In this document: piece after piece, positions 63,040 through 64,000 of the stretch
How positions within the stretch are numbered: position 1 is the first letter of the stretch
Layout of the letters: each line of letters starts with the position of its first letter
Source: Clostridia bacterium
Lineage (GTDB): Bacteria; Bacillota_A; Clostridia; Christensenellales; Aristaeellaceae
DNA length: 64,000 bases
NCBI GenBank assembly: GCA_017464225.1
Contig: JAFUDW010000093.1
Location: 27,490-91,489, forward strand
Reading direction: 5' to 3'
Notes under the pieces: model-generated
Databases searched by the model: none
Told to the model about the DNA's origin: nothing
Seen by the model: only the letters and a program-made list of their open reading frames with translations
Position numbers and translations under genes: made by a program

Positions 63040-63417
63040 ATGAAATCCCTGTTTGAAGAACTTGGCGGTACCTTTACCCTGGGCAGTGACGGGATGTACT
63101 ATCCGAACCTGACGATTGGTGATAGCGACCAACGCCCTATCGGAAAATGGGGACGGATGCACAAGGACTATCTCGAAGCGGAGCATCCGGGCCTATATCA
63201 TCGGCTCATTCTGAACGGAACTTTGGGCAGGCATTTGGCCGATGCAAACGAACGAGCAACAGAAATGCTTGAGAGCTTGATTACGCAGATGGTCAGACAA
63301 GAAGGCATCACCGAGGAGCTCAAGGCTGAGCAGCCCATGATATGGGCGGGCAGGATGAACAGCATTCGCAGCCGAGCCGAAGAGATTGTCATCAAAGAAA
63401 TCGTTAGCACTCTGTGA
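63040..63417 (+). CDS. tnpV: TnpV transposon-encoded protein
   Basis: 125 residues matching TnpV: SLFEELGGTFTLGSDGMYYPNL, PIGKWGRMHKDYLEAEHPGLY, and the conserved C-terminus MIWAGRMNSIRSRAEEIVIKEIV. TnpV proteins are encoded on Clostridial transposons, but their role in transposition is unclear. ATG 63040 follows GGAGG; the ATG at 63025 is upstream of it. No recombinase or transposase is visible within the window, so this is either a lone remnant or the edge of an element running out of view to the right. Confidence 0.85.
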   Translation: MKSLFEELGGTFTLGSDGMYYPNLTIGDSDQRPIGKWGRMHKDYLEAEHPGLYHRLILNGTLGRHLADANERATEMLESLITQMVRQEGITEELKAEQPMIWAGRMNSIRSRAEEIVIKEIVSTL

Positions 63418-63419
63418 AC

Positions 63420-63463
63420 AAAGCAGCCGCTGGTATAATCGTACAGACCATACCAGCAGCTTT
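63420..63463 (+). terminator. Hairpin after tnpV
   Basis: GCTGGTAT (63429-63436) pairs with ATACCAGC (63450-63457), with an outer AAAGC/GCTTT (63420-63424 and 63459-63463). CATTTTGGG follows, so the T-run is imperfect. Confidence 0.5.
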
Positions 63464-63541
63464 CATTTTGGGATTGTTAGCAGGCAGTCAAGTCCCATGA
63501 GGAAGTAAATATCAGCGTTTTCTGTAGCGATTTAGACGGAG

Positions 63542-63580
63542 AGACTCCCACATGGTGATGTGAGCCTTGTGGGAGTCTTT
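63542..63580 (+). terminator. Terminator-like hairpin before the window edge gene
   Basis: AGACTCCCACA (63542-63552) pairs perfectly with TGTGGGAGTCT (63568-63578) and is followed by TTGTCG then TTTTT. It lies just beyond the end of the minus-strand gene at 63600. Confidence 0.55.
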
Positions 63581-63599
63581 GTCGTTTTTGGAATTCGTG

Positions 63600-64000
63600 T
63601 CAGTTTGCTTCCGTCACATGGAATGTCACCGCTTCATATCTGGTTTTATCCCAGGCGTTATAGGCCCGTATGGTATATTGATCGGAAAGCGCGTCCAAGC
63701 CGATGGCGTCTCTTTGCCGATAAACCGTGCCAACTTCATCCGGCAAATCATGCCTGCCGTCCAAACGCCCGATGCTGCCGCCTGATGTCAGACCGGTAGA
63801 ATATCTTTGCGCATAGGGCATCGTTTCCGTGCTGTTGGGATCAATAAACTCAAACCACAAGCCGTCCTCCTGTGCCCGATACAGGCTCAAATCCGTGATT
63901 TCATAGTCTAATTCACAGAGAATTTCCAGCGGGGTCACCGTCAGGGACACGCGCTGCATACGAACGCCGACACTGCTGAAATCCATCGACGTATCACAGA
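63600..64000 (-). CDS. C-terminal part of an unidentified protein (partial)
   Basis: At least 133 codons, open to the window edge in the minus direction; the ATG at 63986 is internal to the frame and need not be the start. The segment CDTSMDFSSVGVRMQRVSLTVTPLEI, followed by YEITDLSLYRAQ and TIRAYNAWDKTRYEAVTFHV, is beta-rich. It recalls the C-terminal domain of DUF4179/DUF5643-type anti-sigma-like proteins of Firmicutes, but I only call this a resemblance. Confidence 0.5.
   Translation of the reverse strand, partial: CDTSMDFSSVGVRMQRVSLTVTPLEILCELDYEITDLSLYRAQEDGLWFEFIDPNSTETMPYAQRYSTGLTSGGSIGRLDGRHDLPDEVGTVYRQRDAIGLDALSDQYTIRAYNAWDKTRYEAVTFHVTEAN

Noticed and set aside
1..64000. tRNA or rRNA genes
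   Set aside because: I looked for GTTCRANNC-type T-loops, acceptor stems with CCA and conserved rRNA blocks in the gaps and saw none; the only tRNA-related element is the T-box. A tRNAscan run would settle it.

Overview
The window reads as one contiguous piece of a GC-rich (about 60% by eye) Gram-positive Clostridia-type chromosome, probably an uncultured gut or anaerobic-digester Firmicute. Supporting signs are the strong AGGAGG-type ribosome binding sites, sigma-A promoters, a T-box leader before leuS, Firmicute families (DUF4317, DUF975, DUF6273, DUF1284, RecD2, ComF, ECF S component, MocR, TnpV) and SpoIIIE/FtsK. I cannot name the genus. No tRNA, rRNA, CRISPR array, phage module or intact insertion sequence was seen.

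Layout. 1-5.4 kb: a sigma-A promoter drives an operon of a sugar-binding protein, two ABC permeases, AnmK (anhydro-MurNAc kinase) and a Gfo/Idh/MocA oxidoreductase, suggesting uptake and recycling of cell-wall amino sugars. 5.4-6.1 kb: first copy of a structured, dispersed intergenic repeat. 6.1-18 kb: a signalling cluster. On the minus strand an amino-acid permease fused to a histidine kinase and receiver is translationally coupled to a REC-GGDEF-EAL-membrane-GGDEF protein. On the plus strand are two paralogous PAS hybrid kinases. 18-23.7 kb: an MFS exporter behind a putative leader peptide, then a DAACS symporter, an altronate/galactarate-type dehydratase and a LysR regulator.

23.9-34.8 kb: leuS with its T-box (minus), a secreted DUF6273 protein, then a long plus-strand run: DUF368 (PopT-type) transporter, obgE, HD hydrolase, esterase, amidohydrolase, DUF975 protein, a small membrane protein and a membrane-anchored LuxR regulator. 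35-38.8 kb: a giant BspA/DUF285 repeat surface protein whose single reading frame carries two in-frame stop codons. 38.8-39.3 kb: second copy of the structured repeat. 39.3-44 kb: FtsK/SpoIIIE translocase, a secreted protein and a membrane M28 peptidase (minus).

44.1-47.8 kb is an AT-rich island, clearly foreign to its neighbours. It holds two XRE regulators flanking a secreted LHH-type nuclease toxin, an overlapping SUKH (SMI1/KNR4) immunity gene and an unrecognised secreted partner. This is the best candidate for a little-described system. 47.8-53.2 kb: comF, recD2, a GH27 glycosidase and a DUF4317 protein (minus). 53.4-57 kb: an ECF S component divergent from a truncated MocR-type regulator lacking the PLP lysine, then phosphoglucomutase. 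57-64 kb: a secreted coiled-coil M16 metalloprotease, DUF1284, a MATE exporter, TnpV and the end of an unrecognised gene at the window edge.

Most starts were set from visible ribosome binding sites, so they often lie inside the longest possible open frame.
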